A stretch of 64,000 nucleotides of DNA from Gammaproteobacteria bacterium (lineage in GTDB: Bacteria > Pseudomonadota > Gammaproteobacteria > Pseudomonadales > Porticoccaceae). This document shows, piece after piece, positions 30,420 to 39,872 of the stretch. Every line of letters begins with the position of its first letter. Within the stretch, counting starts at the first letter, position 1. Under the pieces are notes generated by a model. The model made no database searches. It was not told where the DNA came from and was given only the letters and a program-made list of their open reading frames with translations. The stretch covers positions 1 through 64,000 of the forward strand of contig JAGPUW010000002.1 in assembly GCA_018069465.1 (NCBI GenBank), in the 5' to 3' direction. A program made the translations under genes and the position numbers.

Positions 30420-31601
30420 TTAAACCTTGTGTGTTGTCGTGATATTGCTGTGATTGGCCAGTGCATAGCGGGTGCTGCGGCCGCCACCGGGTAGTTTGGT
30501 CAAGCAGTTTTTTTGTACTAAGTCGGCCAGCTCGCGGGTGGCGGTGGCTTTGCTGACCTTGGCCAGGCCGCGGTATTTACTGGCGTTAATGCCCTGTAAA
30601 AACTCTTCGCCCTGGGTATCTAAAAGCCGGTTCAATACTTTGATCTGCCGTTGGTTTAATACGGTTTGGCTGTGTTGTTGCCAAAAGCGGGTTTTTGTTA
30701 GTACTTGGTCAAACCTTGCCAGGCCCTGGGTGAGTGCGTCGTTGAGCACGGTAAGGAACCAGCTTAGCCAGGGTGTTAGGTCTAAGCTGCCTTTCTGGGT
30801 TTGCTCCAGCATTTCATAGTATTCGCTGCGCCGGGCCATGATGGCTGCACTGTGAGAGTAGTAGCGAATGCTGCTGTGTTCGGCCTGCGCCAGGGCGCGG
30901 TCGGTGAGGGCGCGGGTGACGCGGCCATTGCCATCGTCAAAGGGGTGCAGGGTGACGAGCCACAAGTGAGCGATGCCTGCCCTTAGCAGCACATCCAAGC
31001 CTTTGGGGGCGTGGTTAAACCAGTGAATAAAGCGTTGCAGTTCCGCTTCCAGAGTCTCGCGGGGCGGGGCTTCAAAGTGGACGTTTGGCTGGTCGAGCCG
31101 CCCTGATACGACTTGCATGGCAGCGTCGCCACGCAGTTGGCCGATACGCAGTTCGACAAATCGGGGCGGCTCGGGGAAAAGTGCCGCCTGCCATAAACAA
31201 AGGGTTTGCAGGCTTAGGGATGCCTGGGTTTGTGTTGTGGCCTCGACCAATAGCTTGGCGAGGGCATCGGTTTGGGGTGTGCCTTTTATGTCATTAACTA
31301 TGTAGCCGGCATTATCGAGGCCGAGTTGGTTAATGACGGATGAGCGCACCGAGGCGACGTTGAGTGTCTCGCCTTCTATTTCGCTGGTGCGCAGGGCGTT
31401 TTGCACAAGGGCATCCAGCTGTGCCGCTTGTAGCTCGTGCGGTGGTTCGCCACCTTCGCTATTGGCGACGGCCTCACTTTTTCCTAACAAGCGGCCCTGT
31501 TGCAGACGCACGGCCTCTAATTGCGGCAGCAATGTCTCGGTTTGCCAATGAAAGGCGGGCATATCGCCCTGCTTCCAGTCGTCTCGCTGCCAGATATACA
31601 T
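30420..31601 (-). CDS. Fic family protein (fic1) with C-terminal wHTH-like region
   Basis: HPFDDGNGRVTRAL Fic core; TSEIEGETLN inhibitory-type motif; C-terminal KVSKATATRELADLVQ. Confidence 0.93.
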   Translation of the reverse strand: MYIWQRDDWKQGDMPAFHWQTETLLPQLEAVRLQQGRLLGKSEAVANSEGGEPPHELQAAQLDALVQNALRTSEIEGETLNVASVRSSVINQLGLDNAGYIVNDIKGTPQTDALAKLLVEATTQTQASLSLQTLCLWQAALFPEPPRFVELRIGQLRGDAAMQVVSGRLDQPNVHFEAPPRETLEAELQRFIHWFNHAPKGLDVLLRAGIAHLWLVTLHPFDDGNGRVTRALTDRALAQAEHSSIRYYSHSAAIMARRSEYYEMLEQTQKGSLDLTPWLSWFLTVLNDALTQGLARFDQVLTKTRFWQQHSQTVLNQRQIKVLNRLLDTQGEEFLQGINASKYRGLAKVSKATATRELADLVQKNCLTKLPGGGRSTRYALANHSNITTTHKV

Positions 31602-31649
31602 AGTTGCTTAATCTGCGTTGTGGCTTAGCTTGTGATAAGTATTGGTGCT

Positions 31650-31711
31650 GAGCCGAATAGAAAACACATTCGGCTCATAATTTGAGTCGAATACTAGCGC
31701 TTATTCGGCTC
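31650..31711. promoter_or_regulatory. Two tandem inverted repeats upstream of fic1
   Basis: GAGCCGAAT-9 nt-ATTCGGCTC (31650-31676) and GAGTCGAATA-8 nt-TATTCGGCTC (31684-31711). Confidence 0.7.
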
Positions 31712-31744
31712 AAGGGCGAGGGGCTTAGCTAGCGTTGTAGTAAT

Positions 31745-31960
31745 TAGTTAGGACACCCATGATAAGCGCCCATTCGTGGTAGGTAGCGCTGTCGTCGCAA
31801 AGCAGTGTTTGGCGATTAATTTTATGTGTTGCAGTGATTGGCCAGTGCATAGCGGGTGCTGCGCCCGCCACCGAATAGTTTCGTCAAACATTTTTTTGTG
31901 CTAAGTCAGCCAGCGCGCGGGTGGCTTTGGCCAGGCTGCTGTGTTCGGCCTGCGCCTACG
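31745..31960 (-). pseudogene. Relic of fic1-type 3' end with internal deletion
   Basis: Closely similar to 30343-30560 (ttggccagtgcatagcgggtgctgcg..ccgccacc), jumping to sequence matching about 30870-30895 (tgctgtgttcggcctgcgcc). Confidence 0.82.
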
Positions 31961-32032
31961 CGTAACGTGGGATAAGCGAATGTGCCCTCCACCATTTACT
32001 GTGGCACCCGTTTTAGTCTATGCTGACTTTAA

Positions 32033-32140
32033 CCGGCCAGAAAACCGGCCCTTATCGAGTAAAAATAGCAGTATTGTTTAAAAATAGCCTCTTAATATCA
32101 GCCAATTACAGCTATTTATATCCGGCCATTCAACCGGCCA
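32033..32140. promoter_or_regulatory. Paired CCGGCC direct repeats upstream of fic2
   Basis: CCGGCC at 32033 and 32045, and at 32122 and 32134; 12-bp spacing in both pairs. Confidence 0.6.
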
Positions 32141-32190
32141 TACCATGTCTTTAATAGCAGCACTGGCGGCTAACAAGAGCTAATCAAAGC

Positions 32191-33420
32191 GTGCTTATGA
32201 AAAAACAAGCGATCAAAAGCTCAATACTGGATGTAACGCCTTTTATTCCTAGCGATAAAGCCTTAGCGGGCTCTGCCGTGCCCGATTTGGCGATGCAGTT
32301 AAGCCAGTTATCGGCAAAATTATCAGGGCAGTTGGCACTCCCTACGGTGCAAACACTTGAAGCCTATATGCGAGTAATTAACTCCTATTACTCCAACTTG
32401 ATTGAGGGCAATGCCACTCAGCCCCATGAGATAAGAGCCGCACAACGGGGTGATTATTTTACCGATGCCGCCAAGCGTGATTTACAGGAAGAGTCGCTGG
32501 GGCATATGGCGGTGCAGCAATGGTTGCAAAGCCAGTCGCCCACTATTGAGCAGGTGTTTAGCCCGGCGTTTATTCTGGAGGTGCATCGGCAATTTTATAC
32601 CTCTATGCCTGAGCGTTTGTGCTTAATAAAAAATAGCCAGGGTGATGTGGTGGGTAAGGTGGTGCCGGGTGCCTGGCGTGAGCAAGCGGTAGCGGTGGGT
32701 GTGCATATTCCGCCAGAGTCAGAAAGTATTGCGGCATTAATGAAAAGCTTTGCTGAAACCTATAACCCCCAGCGTTTTGTTGGCGACAGAAAGTTAATAG
32801 CGATTATGGCGGCGCACCATCGTTTTGCCTGGCTTCACCCTTTTTTAGATGGCAATGGTCGTGTGGGTCGCTTAATCACCGATGCGGCGTTAAAGGCAGT
32901 GGGTTTAGACAGTTGTGGCGCCTGGTGTTTAAGCCGTGGTTTGGCCAATAAAAATGGCGATTACAAACGGTTTTTGGCAATGGCAGACCTGCCTCGGCAG
33001 GGTGATTACGATGGCCGGGGGCAGTTAAGCGAAAAGGGTCTATTGGCTTTTTGCGAATATATGCTGGCCACCGCGATTGATCAGGTGGGCTATATGAGCA
33101 GCCTGCTGGATTTAAGCCACTTGCGTCAGCGGATGGATGCGTATGTGCAAGCCAGAAATGATCGGCGCGTGAGGGCTTTGGATAAAGACCTTAAACCGGT
33201 TGCTGGCCTGATATTGCATACTGCTTTTATCTACGGTGAGATTAGCCGCGCTCAGGCTTTGGAGTTATGTGGTATGCCCGAGCGTAGCGCCAGGCGTTTG
33301 TTGAGCCAGTTAAAAAATGAAGGCTTATTAAGCGAAACAAGTACTAAATCACCTTTGCGCTGGGAAATACCTGAGCACGCAGAACCTTGGTATTTTCCTG
33401 ATTTGGCACCGCTCATTTAG
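32191..33420 (+). CDS. Fic family protein (fic2)
   Basis: LHPFLDGNGRVGRLITD Fic core; YSNLIEGN inhibitory-type motif. Confidence 0.93.
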   Translation: MLMKKQAIKSSILDVTPFIPSDKALAGSAVPDLAMQLSQLSAKLSGQLALPTVQTLEAYMRVINSYYSNLIEGNATQPHEIRAAQRGDYFTDAAKRDLQEESLGHMAVQQWLQSQSPTIEQVFSPAFILEVHRQFYTSMPERLCLIKNSQGDVVGKVVPGAWREQAVAVGVHIPPESESIAALMKSFAETYNPQRFVGDRKLIAIMAAHHRFAWLHPFLDGNGRVGRLITDAALKAVGLDSCGAWCLSRGLANKNGDYKRFLAMADLPRQGDYDGRGQLSEKGLLAFCEYMLATAIDQVGYMSSLLDLSHLRQRMDAYVQARNDRRVRALDKDLKPVAGLILHTAFIYGEISRAQALELCGMPERSARRLLSQLKNEGLLSETSTKSPLRWEIPEHAEPWYFPDLAPLI

Positions 33421-33469
33421 CGATAAAAATAAAAGGGATATAGAGTGTTGACGATGGGGAAGACCAGCC

Positions 33470-33652
33470 GTACGGCTTCAAGTTGCGGCAGTAATGTCTC
33501 TGTTTGCCAATATAAAGGCGGGCATATCGCCCTGCTTCCAATCGTCTCGCTGCCAGATATACATATTCGCTTAATCTGCGTTATGGCTTAGCTTGCCATC
33601 GGTATTAGTGCTGAGCTGAATAGAAAATACATTCGGCTCAAAGGCGAGGGGC
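33470..33652 (-). pseudogene. Relic of fic1-type 5' end and promoter
   Basis: Closely similar to about 31509-31728, including the start region (ctgccagatatacat) and one operator-like repeat (gagctgaatagaaaatacattcggctc). Confidence 0.82.
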
Positions 33653-33668
33653 TTCAAGGGGGCTTGCT

Positions 33669-34052
33669 TCACGTTGTAGTGGGAGTGCGAGGAGCTTGCG
33701 GTGGCTTGATCAGTGATTCAGCGGGGATGCCTAAACCCTGGTGAAGCTTCCAGATCATTCTTAGGGTCAGTGAGCGTTTGTGATTTAAGATCTCATAGAC
33801 GCGGTTGCTCTTGCCGATCATGGGTTCCAAGTCTTTAACCGTTAAGCCTTTGCGCTCCATTTCAAATTTAATGGCCTCCACGGGATCAGGCAGATCGAGT
33901 GGGAAGTGCTTAGCCTCATAAGCCTCGATGAGAGTGGTCATTACATCCAGCTTTTCACCCTCTGGTGTATCAAGTGCGGCCATCATCAGGCTTTCAATTT
34001 CTTGCAATGCCGCTCGGTAGTCGGCATCAGTTTTGATGGGTTTGATGTTCAT
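33669..34052 (-). CDS. higA: HigA-type antitoxin (HTH/XRE)
   Basis: 127 aa: PDPVEAIKFEMERKGLTVKDLEPMIGKSNRVYEILNHKRSLTLRMIWKLHQGLGIPAESLI. Confidence 0.88.
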   Translation of the reverse strand: MNIKPIKTDADYRAALQEIESLMMAALDTPEGEKLDVMTTLIEAYEAKHFPLDLPDPVEAIKFEMERKGLTVKDLEPMIGKSNRVYEILNHKRSLTLRMIWKLHQGLGIPAESLIKPPQAPRTPTTT

Positions 34053-34109
34053 AAGTATTACCTTTCATTTTTAGCTAAGGGGCATTCAATTTATTAAATA
34101 GTTTGTGCG

Positions 34110-34478
34110 TCAATCTTGTCGTATTGGGCGTGAGCGTCTATAAAAGCGGATATAAACAATTCGATGGGCGTAGTTAATCCAAACCACCAGGCGATACTTG
34201 TTTCCTGCAATAGTAAACACGACACGGCCATCTTTAAGGATACTGGCGTTTCTGAAGTCGTGCTTCACATCGGCAGGTGAACACCAGTCAACATGTAAAG
34301 TATGGTGATACCAAACCAGAGTCGGTTCTTTCGCATCCAGATATTCCGGGCTGTTTTCCCAAAATGGGACTTGAGAAAATAAAATACATTGATAGTAGAA
34401 AGAGCGTACTTGAGGTTGCCGGCGGCCGGATTCGGGTCGCTCTCGGCGATCCGTGGCAGGGTCGTTTATTGGTGGCAA
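34110..34478 (-). CDS. higB: HigB-type toxin; 5' end uncertain
   Basis: VWYHHTLHVDWCSPADVKHDFRNASILKDGRVVFTIAGNKYRLVVWINYAHRIVYIRFYR is HigB; likely native start near 34389 is out of frame by 1 nt. Confidence 0.72.
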   Translation of the reverse strand: MPPINDPATDRRERPESGRRQPQVRSFYYQCILFSQVPFWENSPEYLDAKEPTLVWYHHTLHVDWCSPADVKHDFRNASILKDGRVVFTIAGNKYRLVVWINYAHRIVYIRFYRRSRPIRQD

Positions 34479-34570
34479 TTGTCAATTTGAAAAGCCGTTC
34501 GCTATTTAAGCATAGGTCTTAAAAATTGACCAAAGACCTAATTTAGGACTATATTTGGTCTTGATGAGAG

Positions 34571-34852
34571 GTGTTTATGAAATTATCAGATCAAATCAAG
34601 TCGATTAGTTACTTGAAAGCGCATACCGCAGAAATCGTTCGTAATCTGTCGACTCAGATGGAACCCTTGGTTATTACCCAAAATGGTGAAGCCAAGGCTG
34701 TGATTCAGGACATTAAGAGTTATGAGCAAACCCAGGAGACTATGGCGCTTTTGAAGGTGCTTGCGCTAGGTCAGCGTCAGATCGACGAAGGAAAAGTTCA
34801 GCCTGTCGGTGATGTTGTTGCCAGGATTCGTAGTCGAAGCAAAAATCGCTAA
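34571..34852 (+). CDS. Phd/YefM-family antitoxin
   Basis: 93 aa: IKSISYLKAHTAEIVRNLSTQMEPLVITQNGEAKAVIQDIKSYEQTQETMALLK. Confidence 0.9.
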   Translation: MFMKLSDQIKSISYLKAHTAEIVRNLSTQMEPLVITQNGEAKAVIQDIKSYEQTQETMALLKVLALGQRQIDEGKVQPVGDVVARIRSRSKNR

Positions 34853-35178
34853 TGGGTTATCAGGTATTTCTGACTGACGATGCCGCTTACGATCTTGAGG
34901 GTTTATACGACTATATCGAATCCCGTGATGCGCCAGAAAAGGCTGAGCACGTTCTTGACAGCATAGAGGAAACTTTTTCGAGCCTTTCCGACAATCCGCA
35001 GCGCGGGGCTTATCCGAATGAGTTATTGGCTGTTGGCTTGCGTGAATATCGAGAAATTTATTTCAAGCCCTACCGGATTATTTACCGAATTATTGCTCAA
35101 AATGTCTACGTTATGGTGATTGCTGATGGTCGCCGTGACATGCAGACACTTCTCCAGCGACGCTTGCTTCAAGCCTAA
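34852..35178 (+). CDS. RelE/ParE-family toxin
   Basis: TAATG overlap with antitoxin; DAAYDLEGLYDYIESRDAPEKAEHVLDSIE...YREIYFKPYRIIYRI. Confidence 0.9.
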   Translation: MGYQVFLTDDAAYDLEGLYDYIESRDAPEKAEHVLDSIEETFSSLSDNPQRGAYPNELLAVGLREYREIYFKPYRIIYRIIAQNVYVMVIADGRRDMQTLLQRRLLQA

Positions 35179-35325
35179 GTTTCCATCATGTCTAATCTCC
35201 GTGGCCTGCGCGACAGACACACATCCTGTGTGCCACCCGCAGCGCGAATGCGTTGAAACTTGTATTTCAGCCAATCGTCGCGCCGCTATCCATAGCTCTT
35301 TTCGATATTCATTCCATCCATGGAA

Positions 35326-35358
35326 ATAAAAAACCCCACCACTTGCGTGGCAGGGTTG
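35326..35358 (-). terminator. ssrA terminator
   Basis: Minus strand AACCCTGCCAC gcaa GTGGTGGGGTTTTTTATT. Confidence 0.8.
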
Positions 35359-35363
35359 TTTAT

Positions 35364-35762
35364 TGGTGGAGGCGGCGGGAATTGAACCCGCGTCCGCTAG
35401 TCCGCTGCTATCAGCTCTACATGCTTAGTTCGGTCTATTATATTTAACCTCTCACTGCCCGGCCGGCAGGGCATGTGAAATGGCGATTCTGGTTTAGGTT
35501 TTAGCGAGTCGCCCCCAGACGTGGGTCATCGCGATCTTATGAGCTATGACACCTGAATGCTTCGCCACTACCCGAGGGTAGTTGAAACCTGGACGCATAA
35601 GCACGGCTCCAGTCAGATGGCACTCTACTGGTGTTTAAGCAGCGAGTGCGTAGTTGTCGTCGTTGGCAACTATAAAGTTTGCGACTTTGGATTAACGAGA
35701 TTGGTCACCATCTCGGCATGCACCTCAAGTTTTGTAACCGGCGTCGAATCCAAAACGCCCCC
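35364..35762 (-). ncRNA. ssrA: tmRNA
   Basis: Minus strand 5' GGGGGCGTTTTGGATTCGACGCCGG ... tag GCCAACGACGACAACTACGCACTCGCTGCTTAA (ANDDNYALAA) ... GGACGCGGGTTCAATTCCCGCCGCCTCCACCA 3'. Confidence 0.96.
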
Positions 35763-35928
35763 GAAAGCTTGAATGTGTTGTGGCTTCTATTCCCTGATGC
35801 CTTGACCATTTATATGGGGTCAAAGCGGGGGATTAAAAGGCACGGCGCGATTTTAACACAGTCTGTGGCGGGGCAGTGTGGCTTATGTGGGCGGTGTTGC
35901 GTCTGTGGATAGCGCCGCTGATGTGGGC

Positions 35929-36411
35929 TCAGGCAGAGTGGCTGAGAATGCGTTGCTTTTGCCGTTGCCAGTCGCTTTTTTTCTCGCTCTGGCGCTTGTC
36001 GTATTCGGCCTTGCCTTTGGCGAGGGCGACTTCGCATTTCACCAGGTGGCCCTTCCAGTAGATGGCGGTGCAAATACAGGTGTAGCCTTTTTGTTGCACG
36101 GCGGCGCTAATTTTGTCGAGCTCGCGGCGATGCAGCAGTAGTTTGCGGCTGCGGTTGGGCTCGGTGACGTAGTGGGTGGAGGCAGTGGGCAGGGGTTGAA
36201 TATTGGCGCCGAACAGCAGGGCTTCGCCATTTTGAATATGGACGTAGCTGTCGGTGAGCTGGACTTTTTTCTCGCGCAGGCTTTTTACTTCCCAGCCCAT
36301 GAGTGAGATGCCCGCTTCGAATCTGTCGTCGATCTGATAATCGTGACGCGCACGTTTATTGACGACGATGGTGTTGGAGGCGGACTTTTTTTTCTTTGCG
36401 GATTTGGCCAT
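35929..36411 (-). CDS. smpB: SsrA-binding protein SmpB
   Basis: [29 protein letters not shown]...; start set at MAKSAKKKK. Confidence 0.95.
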   Translation of the reverse strand: MAKSAKKKKSASNTIVVNKRARHDYQIDDRFEAGISLMGWEVKSLREKKVQLTDSYVHIQNGEALLFGANIQPLPTASTHYVTEPNRSRKLLLHRRELDKISAAVQQKGYTCICTAIYWKGHLVKCEVALAKGKAEYDKRQSEKKSDWQRQKQRILSHSA

Positions 36412-36536
36412 GGCGCAATTATACGGTCTGGCATCGGTACTGCCTATGCCTGCGTGGTGAGTCGAGCGCTTATATTCAACGTTATTGCGGTTTTGTGCGG
36501 CCGGGGCAAGGGGTACAATGGCGGCCTTTCCTACAA

Positions 36537-37922
36537 ATGAGTCCCGTCTTGAGTCAGACAAAGCCCTATCCGGCGTGGAGCAGTCGCTGGGTGTTTATTA
36601 TGGCGGCAACCGGTTCTGCGGTTGGCCTCGGCAATATCTGGAAGTTTCCCTATATCACCGGCGAAAACGGCGGCGGCGCCTTCGTGTTGGTGTATCTGGT
36701 GTGTATTTTACTGCTGGGTATTCCAGTGATGGTGGCTGAGGTGATGCTCGGTCGGCGCGGTCGGCAGAGCCCGGTCAATGCCATGCGCGAGCTCACTCGT
36801 GAAGCGGGTTTGCACGGTTTCTGGAATAGCATCGGCTGGCTCGGTGTGGTCGCCGGGTTGTTGATTCTGTCTTATTACTCGGTGATTGCGGGCTGGGCGC
36901 TGGCCTATATTCCAGAGATGGGCAAGGGTACGTTTCAAGGTGCGGGGGTGGTCGAGTCTCAGGCTTTTTTCGACGCGCTGCTGGCCGATAAAAGCCGTTT
37001 ACTGGCCTGGCAGAGCTTGTTTATGGTGTTGACCGTGGGCGTGGTGGCCTGCGGTGTGGTCAAGGGCCTCGGTGTTGCGGTGCGGATTCTCATGCCGCTG
37101 TTATTTGTTTTACTGCTGGCGATGCTGGTTTTTGCCTACCGCGAGGGTGACTTTGCCGCCGCCGCTACATTTTTATTCCGCCCAGATTTTGGCGCTCTTA
37201 CCGGTCGCTCTGTGCTGGAGGCCCTGGGCCACTCCTTTTTCACCCTGAGTTTAGGCATGGGTTCGATTATGGCCTACGGCGCCTATATGCCGGCCGATGC
37301 CAGTATTGGCAAAACGGTGCTGGTTGTTGCGCTGTTAGACACCCTGGTTGCGCTGATGGCGGGCATGGCTATTTTCCCCATTGTGTTTGCCAATCCGAGT
37401 ATTAATCCGGCGGCGGGGCCTGAGCTGTTGTTTGTCAGTTTACCGGTGGCCTTTGGTGCCATGCCGGGTGGTTTGTTGGTCGGTATGTTGTTCTTTATTC
37501 TGGTCACCATTGCCGCCTGGAGTTCGGCCATATCGCTGATTGAGCCGGGGGTCGCCTGGTTGATTGAGCAGCGTGGCTTTAATCGCTTTTCGGCAAATAT
37601 CTTGCTGGGCCTTATGGCCTGGGCACTGGGTCTGGGCACTATATTGTCATTCAATGACTGGTCCGGTGTTACCTTCGGTGGCTTTACCTTTTTTGCCGCC
37701 ATGGATTTTTTGACCTCGCGCATTATGTTGCCGCTGACGGGTTTGTTTATCGCTATATTTGTCGGCTGGGTGATGCCACGTATGACCGCGAAAAGTGAGC
37801 TTAATGGCGACAACTCGAAGATGTATGGCCTCTGGTTGTGGGTGTTGCGCTACATCTGTCCACCGGCCATCGGCGTGGTGCTGTTGGTCGGCCTGTACGA
37901 CACGTTTGCAGCGGCTAATTAG
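36537..37922 (+). CDS. Sodium-dependent transporter (NSS family)
   Basis: [41 protein letters not shown]; start set at MSPVLSQ. Confidence 0.93.
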   Translation: MSPVLSQTKPYPAWSSRWVFIMAATGSAVGLGNIWKFPYITGENGGGAFVLVYLVCILLLGIPVMVAEVMLGRRGRQSPVNAMRELTREAGLHGFWNSIGWLGVVAGLLILSYYSVIAGWALAYIPEMGKGTFQGAGVVESQAFFDALLADKSRLLAWQSLFMVLTVGVVACGVVKGLGVAVRILMPLLFVLLLAMLVFAYREGDFAAAATFLFRPDFGALTGRSVLEALGHSFFTLSLGMGSIMAYGAYMPADASIGKTVLVVALLDTLVALMAGMAIFPIVFANPSINPAAGPELLFVSLPVAFGAMPGGLLVGMLFFILVTIAAWSSAISLIEPGVAWLIEQRGFNRFSANILLGLMAWALGLGTILSFNDWSGVTFGGFTFFAAMDFLTSRIMLPLTGLFIAIFVGWVMPRMTAKSELNGDNSKMYGLWLWVLRYICPPAIGVVLLVGLYDTFAAAN

Positions 37923-37932
37923 GGGTGGCGAT

Positions 37933-38385
37933 ATGAAAACAACCGCTATCCAGCGCAGCGCGCTGGTACTGCACTCAGCCCAGGCGATGTTCGATTTAGT
38001 CAATGATATTGAGGCCTATCCCCAATACATGGATGGTTGCACCGGTGCCGAGGTTGTGTCGCGGGACGATAAAGAAATTATTGCCCGGCTCGATTTGCGC
38101 AAGGCGGGCATTAGCCACAGCTTTACCACGCGCAATCATTTGTCGGCACCTCAATTGGTAGAAATGACACTGGTCGATGGGCCCTTTAGTTATTTTCAGG
38201 GTGTCTGGCAGTTCAAGGCCTTGCAGGAAGATGCGTCGAAAGTCAGTCTCGATCTTGAGTTCGCCTTCAAAAGTGGCGTGCTGAATAAAGCCGCCGGTAA
38301 GTTATTTACCCGGGTGGCCAATAATTTGGTGGCGGCGCTGGTGCAGCGCGCTGATACGATACTGCCAGCTGCCGATAATGAGTGA
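37933..38385 (+). CDS. ratA: RatA-like SRPBCC/COQ10-type protein
   Basis: RSALVLHSAQAMFDLVNDIEAYPQYMDGCTGAEV...; syntenic with smpB and rnfH. Confidence 0.9.
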   Translation: MKTTAIQRSALVLHSAQAMFDLVNDIEAYPQYMDGCTGAEVVSRDDKEIIARLDLRKAGISHSFTTRNHLSAPQLVEMTLVDGPFSYFQGVWQFKALQEDASKVSLDLEFAFKSGVLNKAAGKLFTRVANNLVAALVQRADTILPAADNE

Positions 38386-38442
38386 AGTGCGGGCTGTAGT
38401 GCTAAGTCAACTTGTGGCAAGTCATGTGAGGTTGTGTAGAAA

Positions 38443-38817
38443 GTGATGCAAGAACAAGCGCCTGAAACGATAGCGCCCGAAACCATAGAGGTAGAGGTGG
38501 CCTACGCGCTGCCCGATAAGCAAAAAATTATGACTCTGCAAGTGTCGCCCGGTACCACGGCGCGCCAGGCAGTGCGCGCGTCAAATATTGTCGCGGTGTT
38601 TCCCGAGATCGATATCGACGCTGCGCCCCTGGGTATTTTCAGCCACACCCTGGGTACGAAAGGTATGCCCTCCGCCGAGGAGTATGTGTTACAGCCGCTG
38701 GACAGGGTGGAAATTTATCGTGCGCTGATTGTCGATCCCAAAGAGGTGCGCAAACAGCGTGCCGCCAAAGCTCGGGAAGAACGAGCGGCACAAAAAGCGC
38801 AACAAAAAGCTGAGTAA
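38443..38817 (+). CDS. rnfH: RnfH family ubiquitin-like protein
   Basis: VEVAYALPDKQKIMTLQVSPGTTARQAVRAS...LGIFSHTLG...VEIYRALIVDPKEVRKQRA. Confidence 0.92.
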   Translation: MMQEQAPETIAPETIEVEVAYALPDKQKIMTLQVSPGTTARQAVRASNIVAVFPEIDIDAAPLGIFSHTLGTKGMPSAEEYVLQPLDRVEIYRALIVDPKEVRKQRAAKAREERAAQKAQQKAE

Positions 38818-38854
38818 TCGTTTGAGTTTACAGTGTTGGCCAGATTGAGCTGAC

Positions 38855-39298
38855 TCACTGAGTGGCTGTCGGGGCCTCGGCGTCGAGTTTGGCTGGCGAT
38901 GGCAGCGCCTGGGTTTGGGGCGCATCTTGTGCTTCTGTTTCATCGGTCGCTGTGGCTTTTAAGCTACTCGGCAGGTAATCACCACTAAAGTGGCTGAGGG
39001 TATTGCCCTCAAAAAAGAGTGTGATTTTTTCGCGCATCTCTTTCCGGCCGGGGCGTTTAATACTGTAATAGTAGTCCCAGCGGTCCTGGTCGAAGGTGTC
39101 CATTAGCAGGGGAGTACCGAGGATATAACGCACTTGCGAGCGGGTCATGCCGGGGAGCAGCTGGTCGACCATCTCCTGGTTGACGATATTGCCTTGCTGC
39201 ACTGTCACCTTGTGAATGTCGGGGTATTTGAGGTAGGAGCAGCCGTTTAATAGCGCGGCGGTAACAATTAAGAGGGCCAGGGGAAAGCGGCTTGGCAT
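38855..39298 (-). CDS. bamE: Outer membrane protein assembly factor BamE
   Basis: Lipoprotein signal (LLNGCSYLK), KVTVQQGNIVNQEMVDQLLPGMTRSQVRYILGTPLL. Confidence 0.94.
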   Translation of the reverse strand: MPSRFPLALLIVTAALLNGCSYLKYPDIHKVTVQQGNIVNQEMVDQLLPGMTRSQVRYILGTPLLMDTFDQDRWDYYYSIKRPGRKEMREKITLFFEGNTLSHFSGDYLPSSLKATATDETEAQDAPQTQALPSPAKLDAEAPTATQ

Positions 39299-39368
39299 TT
39301 GGGGTTCCAGTCTGTGAATCGAACGGGGATAATACCCTATTCACCAAATCTGTGAGAAGAGGTCATCA

Positions 39369-39776
39369 ATGTCTCAGGGCAATCAAGAACTGAAAAAAGC
39401 GGGTTTGAAGGTGACGCATCCCCGTATCAAAATCTTACAAATTATGGAGAGCGAAAAACAGCGCCACCTGAGTGCCGATGACGTGTTTCGCTGCCTCCAT
39501 GAAAAAGGTGAAGATGTGGGCATTGCCACGGTCTATCGGGTGCTGACGCAATTCGAAACGGCGGGTTTGATACAGCGCCACAGTTTTGATTCGGGGCCGG
39601 CACTTTATGAACTCAACCGTGGCGAGCATCACGATCATATGATTTGTGTCGATAGTGGTGAGGTCTCGGAATTCCACAGTGAGGAAATCGAGGCCCTGCA
39701 ACGGCGCATCGCCGCCGAAAAAGGTTACGAGTTGATAGGCCATAGCCTGGTGCTCTACGTTAAGCCCAAAGCATAG
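39369..39776 (+). CDS. fur: Ferric uptake regulator Fur
   Basis: LKKAGLKVTHPRIKILQIMES...ADDVFRCLHEKGEDVGIATVYRVLTQFETAGLIQRH..EHHDHMICVDSGEVSEF. Confidence 0.95.
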   Translation: MSQGNQELKKAGLKVTHPRIKILQIMESEKQRHLSADDVFRCLHEKGEDVGIATVYRVLTQFETAGLIQRHSFDSGPALYELNRGEHHDHMICVDSGEVSEFHSEEIEALQRRIAAEKGYELIGHSLVLYVKPKA

Positions 39777-39872
39777 AAAGAGTGTTGTTTTTCATTGTCA
39801 GTGTGTTCGTTACTACTGACTGAAAAAGTTAACAGGGGTGTTGTTTAGCGCCCCGCGAATGAGGAGAAAAAA

